Shown: positions 42,618-51,734, numbered from the stretch's first letter. The stretch: 64,000 nt of DNA from a bacterium (GCA_030604405.1 JAUVVY010000008.1:62001-126000); one strand, 5' to 3'. Notes: generated from the sequence alone by a model not told the origin. Made by a program: numbers and translations.

Positions 42618-45317
42618 TCATTCCGTCTTCGTCATCGTCACAGACAGCGGAATAACGAAGCTGTTCGTGCCTTCGATCTCCCGGCGCGGGAAGTACACTT
42701 CTGTCGTCTTATCGCCCTCAATTCGCAGTCCGTGGTCGTCTGTCAGCATGATTATTGTCCTGCCATCCTGCTTCTCAACTCGGTCTATCTCGTAGCCATG
42801 CTTGTAACCATTCCCATGCGTGACAATCATCCACATCCCGTGCAGCGCGCTGCCGGCCGGCAACTCAGCATCGGTGGTGAAGGCGTCGTACTCTGCACCC
42901 TCCGCCTTACGCGTGGCGGCCTGTATTTGGCCTGCATAGCAGCTCTTCTTCGGGTTGATGCGCCAGCCCTTGGCGGCCAGCTCTTCGCCCTCGAGCAGCC
43001 ACATGCCGATGGTCTCGCCATTTGTTTGGCGGACGATTCCCAGCCGCCCCTTGATCGTGATGCCGTCGCCCGTGGCACGTTCCGGGTATGGCGGCTCGTC
43101 AAGCGTGCTGATAATGGTGTCAATGGTGTCTCCGTGGGTCACGCGCAGCGCGACTGCCATGTCGTCCGGTGGCGTCAGCGCCAGCGGCTCGACGCTGCTG
43201 ATGAACGGCCTTTCCGAGTATGGCTCCTCAACTGCGACGAAGGTGTTGGCCAGCGGCGCTTCACCCCTGCGACGGGCTATTAGCTGCGGCATCCAGTAGT
43301 CGTATGCCTTGGCGCTCTCGCTTCCTGCCTGCCGCACCGAAGGGCTGCGCCCCAGGTACACTTCGGTCTCACCATCCCCTAACAGGTACACGCGCACTCC
43401 CTGCTCCGGCTTGTCAACGTAGGCAAAAGTCACCGCAACATCGCCATCGGTCTTACCTTCTGCCACCTCCCTGATTACGCCGTAGGGGTTGAATCTGGAT
43501 CCCTCGGTCCGTGGCTCTTGCCATTCGTCACCGGGCTCCAGCATATTCTCGCGATCGCCGGTAAGCTGCACACTGCACTGCGCCGTCATCTCGTGATTGG
43601 CGCTGCCGTGCAGCAGCCAGTCGTGAATCGTCCCGCCCCTGACACGGAACAGGTCCACAATATAAGCATCCTCGTCGGACACCGGCACCGTCACCAACAT
43701 CCGCCGGTACATATCGAGACCCTCTATGTTCGCGTAGGCGCGCTTGCCGTCTGCCTCCACCACCGCCACACCGTTGGCATCAGGGAAGAAGGCCAGCAGA
43801 TCACCGTCGGACCGGCTGTGGGTCTGCTGTTTGCGATCGACCGCCACCAGGTTGTGCCCGACGGTAGTGACCGTCCAGTTACGCAGCTTGGTGTGGGTAT
43901 AGCCGATGTCGCACAGCATCTCGCGCTCTTTGGCGAAAAGGCTCAGGTTGAGGTTGTCAGAGTGGGCGTGGCCGTAGGCGCCGGAGAAGTGCAGTTGTGC
44001 CTGCATCTGGTGCGGTCCTTCGCCGCGGCCCAGCGAGGCGTGTCCGTACCCGGGGCAGATAGTGGATACCGTCCTCGTCCGGGGTTTGGAACGGCGCTGG
44101 CCGGGCCAGGTATCGTGAATTGTACTCGAGCACCCGTTAGGGAAATCCAGCACTGACGGCGCATCTATGCACCTGGCCAGGAACGGCACTGCCTCTTCGG
44201 GGACCAGATCATCAAAGCGCGTGCCATCAACCTCGTCAACATAGCCGGGAGGGTCCGAATAGCCCCTTACGGTGTTGAATGCCGACCGCAGACCACCCAT
44301 AGTCATGTAGTGGTAGGAGGGCGCCTCATGCCACATGCCGTCATAGAAGAACCCCTCATCAACGTTCTGCTTCATCCAGCCGAAGGCCCGATGGACGTAG
44401 GCCGGCTCGTTGATGACCCGCCCGAGTATCGCGACGCCGGTCACATCATAGCCCACCACGTTGCCCACATGGTACTTACTGGCGGCGGCAGCCTCATAGG
44501 TCACTTTCAGGAAGTCATTCTCCAGCCTCTCCCTGACGTCATAGCCGCGTTCCTGCGATAGCTTGTCGAACTCCTCGCTCTCATAGACCAAATCATAGGG
44601 CCAGATAACGGACTTGGGGATCTCGTTGTGGAAGTTCCCCCATCTTCCCGCGTTCCAGGCGAACGGCGGGGCCTGGGATTTGGCGAACCCAAAGCTGGTG
44701 ATCGGGTGCTGCATCACCGGATAGTGCGGATAGACCTGCGCGGTGCGGTCAAGTATCAGCACTACACGCCGCGCGTACTCCTCGTTGCCGGTGGCGTGGT
44801 AGGCTGTGGCCAGGGCGTTGCATTGGCGCATTATCCAGGAGCGCTTGTGCATCAGGATGTGTGCGCGGATAAAGATCGTCAGGTCGTCGCGCTGCTGGTC
44901 CTGGTGGTAGCGATACGTAATTGTCTCTCCCAGCGCGTTCTTGCCCTCCATTATCTGGTCGTCTGGATATTTCTCATTAGGGAACACCATGCCACAGTAC
45001 TTGCATTTCAGCTCCTCGGGACGGTCAATGCTCCACTCATATATGCCACTGCCCTGCGCGCCGCCGTGGCAGTTGGGGCAGTAGCAGTGCCGAGAGAACG
45101 GCTTGTCCGGCACACAGGAAACCATCTCTTCATCGCTCATCGCCATGACGCGCTCGACGGCCTTCTCATATTGGGCCGCATTTGCCGGGTCAATGCCATA
45201 GTCCAGCACCGGGTGCTTGATGCCCAGAGCTTGCCCAGCGCCCAGAGCCGGCACAGCCACGACCACTGCATATACTGAGACCAAATAAAGAATACTAAAT
45301 CCATCGGAGTTGCACAT
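42618..45317 (-). CDS. Exported heparinase II/III-like protein, array member 2
   Basis: 899 residues. The signal peptide matches member 3. It has the zinc ribbon CYCPNCHGG and LKCKYCGMVFPN, the Tyr motif EAPSYHYMT, the His motif AYGHAHSDNLN and the block HGDTIDTIISTLDEPPYPER. The toroid half matches member 4 most closely. The start is the second ATG after GGAGTG, as in member 3. It lies 64 bases before member 3 and 167 bases after member 1; that gap holds a 45-bp dispersed repeat. Confidence 0.88.
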   Translation of the reverse strand: MCNSDGFSILYLVSVYAVVVAVPALGAGQALGIKHPVLDYGIDPANAAQYEKAVERVMAMSDEEMVSCVPDKPFSRHCYCPNCHGGAQGSGIYEWSIDRPEELKCKYCGMVFPNEKYPDDQIMEGKNALGETITYRYHQDQQRDDLTIFIRAHILMHKRSWIMRQCNALATAYHATGNEEYARRVVLILDRTAQVYPHYPVMQHPITSFGFAKSQAPPFAWNAGRWGNFHNEIPKSVIWPYDLVYESEEFDKLSQERGYDVRERLENDFLKVTYEAAAASKYHVGNVVGYDVTGVAILGRVINEPAYVHRAFGWMKQNVDEGFFYDGMWHEAPSYHYMTMGGLRSAFNTVRGYSDPPGYVDEVDGTRFDDLVPEEAVPFLARCIDAPSVLDFPNGCSSTIHDTWPGQRRSKPRTRTVSTICPGYGHASLGRGEGPHQMQAQLHFSGAYGHAHSDNLNLSLFAKEREMLCDIGYTHTKLRNWTVTTVGHNLVAVDRKQQTHSRSDGDLLAFFPDANGVAVVEADGKRAYANIEGLDMYRRMLVTVPVSDEDAYIVDLFRVRGGTIHDWLLHGSANHEMTAQCSVQLTGDRENMLEPGDEWQEPRTEGSRFNPYGVIREVAEGKTDGDVAVTFAYVDKPEQGVRVYLLGDGETEVYLGRSPSVRQAGSESAKAYDYWMPQLIARRRGEAPLANTFVAVEEPYSERPFISSVEPLALTPPDDMAVALRVTHGDTIDTIISTLDEPPYPERATGDGITIKGRLGIVRQTNGETIGMWLLEGEELAAKGWRINPKKSCYAGQIQAATRKAEGAEYDAFTTDAELPAGSALHGMWMIVTHGNGYKHGYEIDRVEKQDGRTIIMLTDDHGLRIEGDKTTEVYFPRREIEGTNSFVIPLSVTMTKTE

Positions 45318-45422
45318 ATCCATCACTCCTCCAACGTTATTGTGGCGTGGCACAAGCTCGCCCGCCATTTTAATCGCCATAGCCTTGGCGAAGGCGATAG
45401 CCTAGCGACGGCGGGGCTTTCT

Positions 45423-45467
45423 CCTTCGACGTTGCTCAGGGCGGTGAGCTTGTCGAACCGCAGCCTG
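45423..45467. repeat. 45-bp dispersed repeat, copy 2
   Basis: Base-for-base identical to 4895-4939 and in the same orientation. It lies in the widest gap of the lyase array, between members 1 and 2. Confidence 0.8.
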
Positions 45468-45484
45468 TGGGTCGTTGCCTGTCC

Positions 45485-48211
45485 TCATTCCGTCTTCGTC
45501 ACCGTCACCGCCAGCGGGATGACGAAACTGTTCATCCCCTCGAGCGTCCGTTGCGGGTAGAAGACCTCCTGGGTCTGCTCCCCTTCTAGCCTCAGCCCAT
45601 GATCCATGCTCAGTACGATCACGGTCTTGCCGTCTTGCTTCTCTACGCGCTCTATCGGGTAGCCGTGCGTGAAGCCATTGCCGTGAGCGACAATCATCCA
45701 CACCCCGGCCAGGCCGTTACCTTCAGGCAACTCGGCATCGGTGATGAACGCATCGTCTGCAGCCCCGTCCGCTTTGCGCGTAGCGGCTTGTATCTGACCT
45801 GTGTAGCGGCTGTTTGCGGTATCTGCCGTCCAGCCGCCGCCGCGCAGCCCCGCTCCTTCAAACAGCCATGCCCCCGTGGCCTCGCCGTCCACCTGTCGCA
45901 CTATGCCGAGGCGGCCCTTGATAGTGATACCGTGCGCTGTCTTGCGCTCCGGATACGGCGCTTCATCAAGTGTGCTGATGATCGTGTCAACCGTATCGCC
46001 GTGCCTTACCTGCAGGGCGACTGCATTTTCGTCTGACGGCGTCAGTTGCACGAGCTCGATGCTGTCAATAAAGCTATTGCCGCGGAACGGTTCTTCCACT
46101 GCCACAAAGATGCTCTGCAGCGGCTCGTCATCGGCGGCCTGCCGACGCACAACCAGTTGCGGCATCCAGAAGTCGAGTATCTTGGCGTTGTCGCCTTTGC
46201 TGCCGACGCCCGCACGCCGCACTGACGGACTGCTCCCGAGCAACACGCGTGCCGGAGCGTTGCCCAGAACGTGCGTGCGCACCGAGGTATCCGCCACGTC
46301 GCTGTACGTAAAGGTCACGCTGAAGGTGGCGTCGGTATCGGCGAAGCTCAGCTCGCGCATGACGCTGTAGCCGCGACATCCGGCCTGTGGATTGTCCCGG
46401 TCGCTGTCAGCCGGCTCGCTGAGGTCCTCGCGCCTGCCGGTAAGCGGAATGTTGCAGGTTGCGGTCATGTCCTCGTCGGCGCTGCCATGCAGGAGCCAAT
46501 CGTGTGTGGAGCCGCCGCGCGTGCGGAAGATGTCCACGACGTAGGCGTCTTCCTCGGAGACGGGCACAAGCACCAGCATCCGCCGGTACATGCTGACATG
46601 CTCCAGGTTGTTGTAACCCCGCAACCCGTCGGCCTCGACCATCGCAATACCGTTGACGTCGGGGAAGTAGCTCAGCAAGTCGCCGTCAGTAATCCCCCGG
46701 CCCTGTTCCTTGCGGTCCACCACAACCAGGTTGTGGCTTGCAGTGGACCCCGCCCACCAGCGGATCCTGGTCCACGTGTAGCCGATATCTGACAGCATCT
46801 CGCGTTGTTTGGCGAATAGGGTCAGGTTGAGGTTATCGTAGTGCGAGTGCCCGTGATGGCCGGAGAAATGCAGTTGCGCCTGCATCTGGTGCGCATCCGT
46901 CCCACGGCCGAGCGAGGCATGACCGAAGCCCGGGAGAATGGTGGAGGCGGTGGTCGTCCGCGGGCTGGAGCGGCGTTCGTTGGCCCAGGTGTCATGCACC
47001 GGAGTGGAGCAGCCGTTCGGGAAGTCGAGCACCTCGGGCGCATGCTGCACCTTCTGCCAGAACGGCACAGCCGCCAGCGTATCCAGATCGTCGAAGCGGG
47101 TACCGTCCTCTTCGTCCAGATATCCGGGCGGATCCGAATAGCCCTTCAAGTACGAAAACGACCTGCGCAATCCGCCCATCGTCATGTAATGGTAAGACGG
47201 TGATTCGTGCCACATCCCGTCATAGAAACAGCCTGCATTGACGTTGCGCAGCAGCCACCGGAAAGCCCAGTGAACGTACGCCGGCTCGCCGATAACCATG
47301 CCGACTCTGGCCACATTGCCGAGGTATTGCGCGTAGTTGCTGATGTGAGTCGGGTAAGCCTGCGCCGCCGCCACTGTGTCGCGTACGAAGTCGTTTTCGA
47401 ACCGCTCGCGCACGTTGTAGCCGCGGTCCTGCGAAAGCTTGTCCCACCACGGGCTCTCATAGACAAGGTCATACGTGCGAACGGTATGGAAGGGCACCTC
47501 GCTGGAGGGGCTGTGCCACCCCCACTTGCCGGCGGACCAGTTGTACGGCGGCTGCTGATTCTTGTTGATGCGGAAATACCGGTTCTGATTGCTCCCGTGG
47601 ATCGCCACAACATAGTGCGGATAGACGTTGGCGATCTTGTCCAGAACCAGCACCACGCGCCGGGCGTACTCCTCCTTGCTGGTAGCGCTGTAGGCCTTGC
47701 CGAGGTTGTACAGTTGCTGCATCAGCCAGCTACGCTTGCGCCCGGCGATGTAGGCGCTGAAGCAGTGGTAGTAGTCTATGTCTTTGGCATACCACGCCTT
47801 GTAGCGCACCGTTTCGCCGAGGCTGTTCTTGCCCTCCATGATGTCCTTTTCGGGCCATTTCTCATTGGGCCAGATGGCGGTGCCGCAGATCGTGCAGCTC
47901 AACTCATCGGGCCGATCTACCGACCACTTGATGTTGTTGCTGTCTATGCCCTTGTAGCAGTTCGGGCAGCGGACGAATGTCGCCGGACGCTGCTCGGGCA
48001 TCCACGACAGCATCTCCTCCTCGCTCATCGCCATTACACGCTCAACGGCCTTTTCGTATTCTGCCGCCCTGGCCGGATCAATACTATGCTCCAGCACCGG
48101 GTGCTTGATCCCAGCCGCCTGGCCGGCGCCAAAGGCCCACCCGGCCACTGTCCCAATCAGAGCCACTACAACAGGCAACGTCATGCTGATGCACCGCGAA
48201 TCGAGTCCCAT
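45485..48211 (-). CDS. Exported heparinase II/III-like protein, array member 1 (first)
   Basis: 908 residues. The signal peptide is MTLPVVVALIGTVAGWAFGA. The zinc ribbon VRCPNCYKG and LSCTICGTAIWPN is the most diverged of the set. It has the Tyr motif ESPSYHYMT and the His motif HHGHSHYDNLN, and ends with VEKQDGKTVIVLSMDHGL as in member 3. AAGGAGAGG lies seven bases before the start. It is the first gene of the presumed six-gene operon. The toroid differs most from the others, so it is probably the oldest branch or has another substrate. Confidence 0.88.
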   Translation of the reverse strand: MGLDSRCISMTLPVVVALIGTVAGWAFGAGQAAGIKHPVLEHSIDPARAAEYEKAVERVMAMSEEEMLSWMPEQRPATFVRCPNCYKGIDSNNIKWSVDRPDELSCTICGTAIWPNEKWPEKDIMEGKNSLGETVRYKAWYAKDIDYYHCFSAYIAGRKRSWLMQQLYNLGKAYSATSKEEYARRVVLVLDKIANVYPHYVVAIHGSNQNRYFRINKNQQPPYNWSAGKWGWHSPSSEVPFHTVRTYDLVYESPWWDKLSQDRGYNVRERFENDFVRDTVAAAQAYPTHISNYAQYLGNVARVGMVIGEPAYVHWAFRWLLRNVNAGCFYDGMWHESPSYHYMTMGGLRRSFSYLKGYSDPPGYLDEEDGTRFDDLDTLAAVPFWQKVQHAPEVLDFPNGCSTPVHDTWANERRSSPRTTTASTILPGFGHASLGRGTDAHQMQAQLHFSGHHGHSHYDNLNLTLFAKQREMLSDIGYTWTRIRWWAGSTASHNLVVVDRKEQGRGITDGDLLSYFPDVNGIAMVEADGLRGYNNLEHVSMYRRMLVLVPVSEEDAYVVDIFRTRGGSTHDWLLHGSADEDMTATCNIPLTGRREDLSEPADSDRDNPQAGCRGYSVMRELSFADTDATFSVTFTYSDVADTSVRTHVLGNAPARVLLGSSPSVRRAGVGSKGDNAKILDFWMPQLVVRRQAADDEPLQSIFVAVEEPFRGNSFIDSIELVQLTPSDENAVALQVRHGDTVDTIISTLDEAPYPERKTAHGITIKGRLGIVRQVDGEATGAWLFEGAGLRGGGWTADTANSRYTGQIQAATRKADGAADDAFITDAELPEGNGLAGVWMIVAHGNGFTHGYPIERVEKQDGKTVIVLSMDHGLRLEGEQTQEVFYPQRTLEGMNSFVIPLAVTVTKTE

Positions 48212-48629
48212 GGACGTCCTCTCCTTCAGCGCGCTCAGAGCGAGCTGCCAAGAGCCAAACGCAGCCGCTGTTCGACGTTCGCCTCGTCCGTCTCAGGATG
48301 CGCAGACTTCGGCCCCGCGCTCCATCAACCGCGGTCAGTACTTGTCTGATCGTGCACCTACTAAGTTGCTCTTGTCCGCCTCGTTCACCTGCCGGATTCG
48401 CGATTCAGCCGGCCTGCGTGTGCGGATTGTCGGTAGGGCAAGTTAGCTGATAGTGGGAGCAGAAACCCCGCCATCGCCAATCACTATCCCGTGGGCTTGC
48501 CCGCCATCGTGTCCGTCGAAGCCTTGCTGAAAGCCCTGCCGCGTGCGCCCTGAGCCTGCCGAAAGGAGCTTGCCGAAGGGGCGAAGGCGGAAGCTTTAGC
48601 GAAGCCTGGTCGCGCTTCCCAAATATATT

Positions 48630-48840
48630 CGCGTGGGTCAGGCTTTCCAGCCTGACAATGCTGTTTATTTATCCCGTGGGTCGGGCATCCTGGATACAAT
48701 CGCGTGGGTCAGGCTTTCCAGCCTGACAATGCTTCTTCTCTCCCGTGGGTCGGGCATCCTGGATACAATCGCGTGGGTCAGGCTTTCCAGCCTGACAATG
48801 CTTCTTCTCTCCCGTGGGTCGGGCATCCTGCCCGACTCCG
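48630..48840. repeat. Tandem repeat of about 70 bp built on two palindromes
   Basis: Three units start at 48630, 48701 and 48770. Each unit has GTCAGGCT-TTCC-AGCCTGAC (48637-48656, 48708-48727, 48777-48796) followed by TCCCGTGGGTCGGGCATCCT. In units 1 and 2 the second palindrome is cut short by GGATACAAT; in unit 3 it is complete (GTCGGGCA-TCC-TGCCCGAC). There are no variable spacers, so it is not a CRISPR array. Confidence 0.85.
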
Positions 48841-48860
48841 TTTCGCGTCACACCCTCGTC

Positions 48861-48928
48861 CGTAGGGGCGCAATTCATTGCGCCCACTCAGCAGCGCCCT
48901 GGAGGGCGTGATAAATCACGCCCCTACG
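48861..48928. repeat. Twin-hairpin element, copy 2
   Basis: The ends CGTAGGGGCG and CGCCCCTACG are a perfect 10-bp inverted repeat. Inside are GGGCGCAAT/ATTGCGCCC (48866-48885) and GGGCGTGAT/ATCACGCCC (48904-48923), each with a 2-base loop. It has the same plan as 25715-25786. Confidence 0.7.
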
Positions 48929-49071
48929 AACACACAAGGGGCGCTTTTTTCCCATTTGCCGACGACCTTTGTACCCACCCTCTCTTCTCGCTGAGTGCTC
49001 AGGGAGGGACGTCGGTGCAATGTGTGGAACTCATCACCACATCACAACACTGGCAAGGGAGCTGACCAATC

Positions 49072-50463
49072 ATGACTATGGACACCAAACCGCGCGTCGG
49101 ACTGCTCGGCCTGATGCTTGAATTATACGACAAGTCCCATCCTGATCTGCGCCCCAGCCAGGAGCAATTCGCCGGTCAGCTTGCAGCGAAGCTGGACGAG
49201 TTCGCCCAAGTCACTTTCACCGGCATCGTCAATACTCGCGCCGGAGTGGAGCAGGCGATGGCCGCATTCGAGGCCGCTGCTGTTGACCTCGTCGTTGTCG
49301 TCCACTTCTCATATTCGCCAAGCCTGATTGCTATGCAGGCGCTGATCCGCACAAGCCGGCCGGTGGTGCTCTTCAACACACAGCGCAAGCGCGGCATCGG
49401 CGACGACTTCTCCAGCCAGGACGTGTTGGAGAATCACGGCATGCACGGGCAGCAGGACCTGGCTAATGTGCTGGTCCGCGCCGGCCGCGATTTCGGCGCG
49501 GTCACTGGCTACTGGGAAGACGCTGACACGCTGCACGAGCTGGCTGAGTGGGCGCAGGCCGCCGTGGCTGCTCGCCGAATGCGGGAAACCGAAGTCGGCC
49601 TCATCGGCTATCCCTTCCAGGACATGGGCGATTTTGGGGTGGACGAGACCGCCTTCATGCACCAGGTCGGCTGCCACGTTCAGCATATTGGCCTCGACGA
49701 ACTCGCCGATGCACTGCGACAGGCTCCGGAGGCGGATTTGCACGATATCGTCGCCTCTGACAAGCAGAACTTCGACATCACCCCGGAGCTGTCGGAGGAG
49801 GAGCATTTAGAGTCAGCGCGTGCCGAGTGGGCCCTGCGCGAAGTCGTCGCGGACCGTGGTCTCGACGCGCTGGCGATTCACTACGAGGTCCTCGGCGCTG
49901 ATCCGCGCTTCACTGCGCTGCCTTTCACCGCAGTTACCAAGCTAATCACCGAGGGCCTTGGCTTCGGCGGCGAGGGTGATGTCACTTCCGCCGCCGGCGT
50001 CACGGCCATGCACTATCTGACCGGTCTGAGCACTTTCACCGAGATGTTCTGCATGGACTTCGATGGCGGGGCGATTCTGATGTCGCATTTTGCGGAGGGC
50101 AACTTGCACTTCGCTGCTGACAAGCCGCGGCTGATCCGTCGCGAGGGCTGGGTTGGAAGCGGCGGCGTATCCAGCTCGGTCGCGTTCGATTTCGCCCCGG
50201 GGCCGGTCACGATGCTCAATCTGACGGTTGGCGCTGGCGGCCGGGTAAAACTCATCGCTAGTGCCGCCGAGATACTCGATTATGCCCTGCCTGAGGGCTC
50301 AACCCCGCACTGCAAACTCCAGCCCAACTGCGACCTCAATATCTTCCTCGACTCTTATCTCTATCACGGCGGCTCTCACCATGTGGCTTTAGTGAGGGGC
50401 GACCAGTTGCCACTGCTGGAAAAATTCGCCGGGCTAATGGAACTGGAACTGTACATCATTTAG
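49072..50463 (+). CDS. L-arabinose isomerase-family (FucI/AraA-like) sugar isomerase
   Basis: A 463-residue cytoplasmic protein. The N-terminal Rossmann-like part (VGLLGLMLELYDKSHPDL) and FGGEGDVTSAAGVTAMHYL near residue 300, the counterpart of the GAEGDWKTAA metal-binding region of AraA, place it in the AraA/FucI fold. The later Glu and His ligands fit TFTEMFCMDF and MSHFAEGNLHF. It is distant from true AraA, so the substrate is open. It is divergent from the lyase array, and the proximity suggests it handles a released sugar. GGGAG lies 11 bases upstream of the start, slightly far. Confidence 0.8.
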   Translation: MTMDTKPRVGLLGLMLELYDKSHPDLRPSQEQFAGQLAAKLDEFAQVTFTGIVNTRAGVEQAMAAFEAAAVDLVVVVHFSYSPSLIAMQALIRTSRPVVLFNTQRKRGIGDDFSSQDVLENHGMHGQQDLANVLVRAGRDFGAVTGYWEDADTLHELAEWAQAAVAARRMRETEVGLIGYPFQDMGDFGVDETAFMHQVGCHVQHIGLDELADALRQAPEADLHDIVASDKQNFDITPELSEEEHLESARAEWALREVVADRGLDALAIHYEVLGADPRFTALPFTAVTKLITEGLGFGGEGDVTSAAGVTAMHYLTGLSTFTEMFCMDFDGGAILMSHFAEGNLHFAADKPRLIRREGWVGSGGVSSSVAFDFAPGPVTMLNLTVGAGGRVKLIASAAEILDYALPEGSTPHCKLQPNCDLNIFLDSYLYHGGSHHVALVRGDQLPLLEKFAGLMELELYII

Positions 50464-50516
50464 CCCGCCGCTTTCACGCTGTTTGTTTCTATTCACCTAA
50501 AGCCGCCATCCAGGCC

Positions 50517-50547
50517 CACTTGTACCCCCCGCAGGGGGGTACAAGTG
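50517..50547. terminator. Perfect 14-bp hairpin between convergent genes
   Basis: CACTTGTACCCCCC, a GCA loop and GGGGGGTACAAGTG. It lies 54 bases past the isomerase-like stop. No T-run follows on either strand, so a terminator role comes from the position and the stem strength only. Confidence 0.5.
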
Positions 50548-50692
50548 ATTCCCGCCAAGAAAATCCGCTGGTAGCTTGCAAGCTGGCAGGCTTGCATGCA
50601 AAGTAGATTTGCTCCCCCCTAGTAACAAAGCCCGTAGTACCAGGGCCTCGTGGCTTCGGCGCAGTTTTGCTCTAGGGGAGTAAAACGCCACT

Positions 50693-50730
50693 TTGACCCC
50701 CCTGAGCAAGCGCTTGCTGAGGGGGGTCAA
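50693..50730. terminator. 38-nt near-perfect palindrome between convergent genes
   Basis: A TTGACCCCCC/GGGGGGTCAA outer stem encloses AGCAAGC/GCTTGCT, with a single mismatched pair of positions on each side. It lies 21 bases past the stop of the leftward isomerase-like gene. It may stop transcription from that side, though there is no T-run. Confidence 0.5.
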
Positions 50731-50751
50731 GACGCTTCGCCATAATGTTCC

Positions 50752-51558
50752 TCATGGAGCCTGCTCGCGGATGTAGTCCATCGCCTTGGGCAGCTCCTCG
50801 AAGGGGTCGCCGGGGATCGCGCACTCGAAGCCCATGTAGTACTCATAGCCGATCTCGTCGAGGGCGGCCAGGCCAGGGCGGAAGTCGGTGTGCCCGTAGC
50901 CGGGCAGCGAGCGCTGGCTGTCGGCCAGGTGCACGTTCTTGATGTACTTGCCCGCCGCGCGGATGCTCTCGTCAAAGTGCGCGTCCTCGATGTGCATGTG
51001 GAAGAAGTCGGCCATCATCGAGATCCCCGGCTTGCTGACATCCTCGCAGATGGCCAGCCCGTCCTGCAGCGTGCAGGGCCACCATTGTTCATAGCGGTTC
51101 AGCGGCTCGACGATGACATCGGCGCCTACTTCCTGGCAGTGGTCGGCGAGTTCGGTCAGGATGCTCTTGAGCACCGCACGCTCCAGTTCCGCCTGGCTCA
51201 TGAAGGGCGACAGGTCGGGGATGCGCGGCAGGTTTCCCATCTTGGTGGGGAGCAGCGGTACGACGATGACGCCGACGCCACCCACCTCGCCGCAGAAGCT
51301 CAGGGCCTCCTTGATGCTCTGGACGCACCGCTCGCGCTCATCAGGGCGCGGGTCGAGGATGTTGTGATGCTCCGAGGAAGCGATGTTAGGCACGATGCCG
51401 GTGTTTTCGGATGCCTGGAGGACTTCCTTGAGAAGCTCTGGCGTAGGGGCGCTGGTGATTTCAATGCCGGCAAAGCCCATCTCCGCGATGCTCTCGAACT
51501 TTTCGGCGATGGTGCTCCCTGGGGCCATTGCTTCGCGAATTGAGAATTTGAACTCCAT
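50752..51558 (-). CDS. Sugar phosphate isomerase/epimerase-like TIM barrel
   Basis: A 268-residue protein of the xylose-isomerase-like barrel family. It shows EIAEMGF-type helix 1 (ESIAEMGFAGIEIT), VIVEPLNRYE (first Glu ligand), MMADFFHMHIEDA (Asp and His ligands), VHLADSQRSLPGYGHTDF and the final YYMGFECA. All four metal-ligand positions of the family (E, D, H, E) are therefore present, unlike in the barrel at 13060. It resembles hydroxypyruvate isomerase and D-tagatose epimerase-type proteins. The start at 51558 has CAGGAGGA at normal spacing; the ATG at 51564 is too close. It stands alone with its own promoter. Confidence 0.88.
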   Translation of the reverse strand: MEFKFSIREAMAPGSTIAEKFESIAEMGFAGIEITSAPTPELLKEVLQASENTGIVPNIASSEHHNILDPRPDERERCVQSIKEALSFCGEVGGVGVIVVPLLPTKMGNLPRIPDLSPFMSQAELERAVLKSILTELADHCQEVGADVIVEPLNRYEQWWPCTLQDGLAICEDVSKPGISMMADFFHMHIEDAHFDESIRAAGKYIKNVHLADSQRSLPGYGHTDFRPGLAALDEIGYEYYMGFECAIPGDPFEELPKAMDYIREQAP

Positions 51559-51655
51559 GTCCATTCCTCCTGGAAACGTCTGGATTCAGCTTTGACAACT
51601 ACTGAGCTGTACTACGCGAACGCGCCAATTCACACCGCGCGGACAGGAATCTGCA

Positions 51656-51683
51656 TACATATTGCCCCCCGCAATACTATCAA
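51656..51683 (-). promoter_or_regulatory. Possible promoter of the isomerase-like gene
   Basis: On the minus strand TTGATA, a 16-base spacer and TATGTA. It would give a leader of about 90 bases. Confidence 0.35.
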
Positions 51684-51734
51684 GGGTAAGTCCGGTTTTT
51701 CGCGGCTATGGCTTGGGAGGAGGCGGCCGCAGCG

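Larger units (their letters stand above)
48212..49071. other. 860-bp repeat-rich intergenic region
   Basis: It separates the divergent lyase array and isomerase-like gene. From left to right it holds unique sequence (48212-48480), a diverged 'cgtcgaag/gcctgccgaaagg' repeat (48534-48600), a tandem repeat (48630-48840) and a twin-hairpin element (48861-48928). No ORF in it looks like a gene, and I saw no consensus promoter. Confidence 0.6.

Noticed and set aside
48630-48840. CRISPR array
   Set aside because: Only three units, contiguous and without variable spacers; no cas genes.
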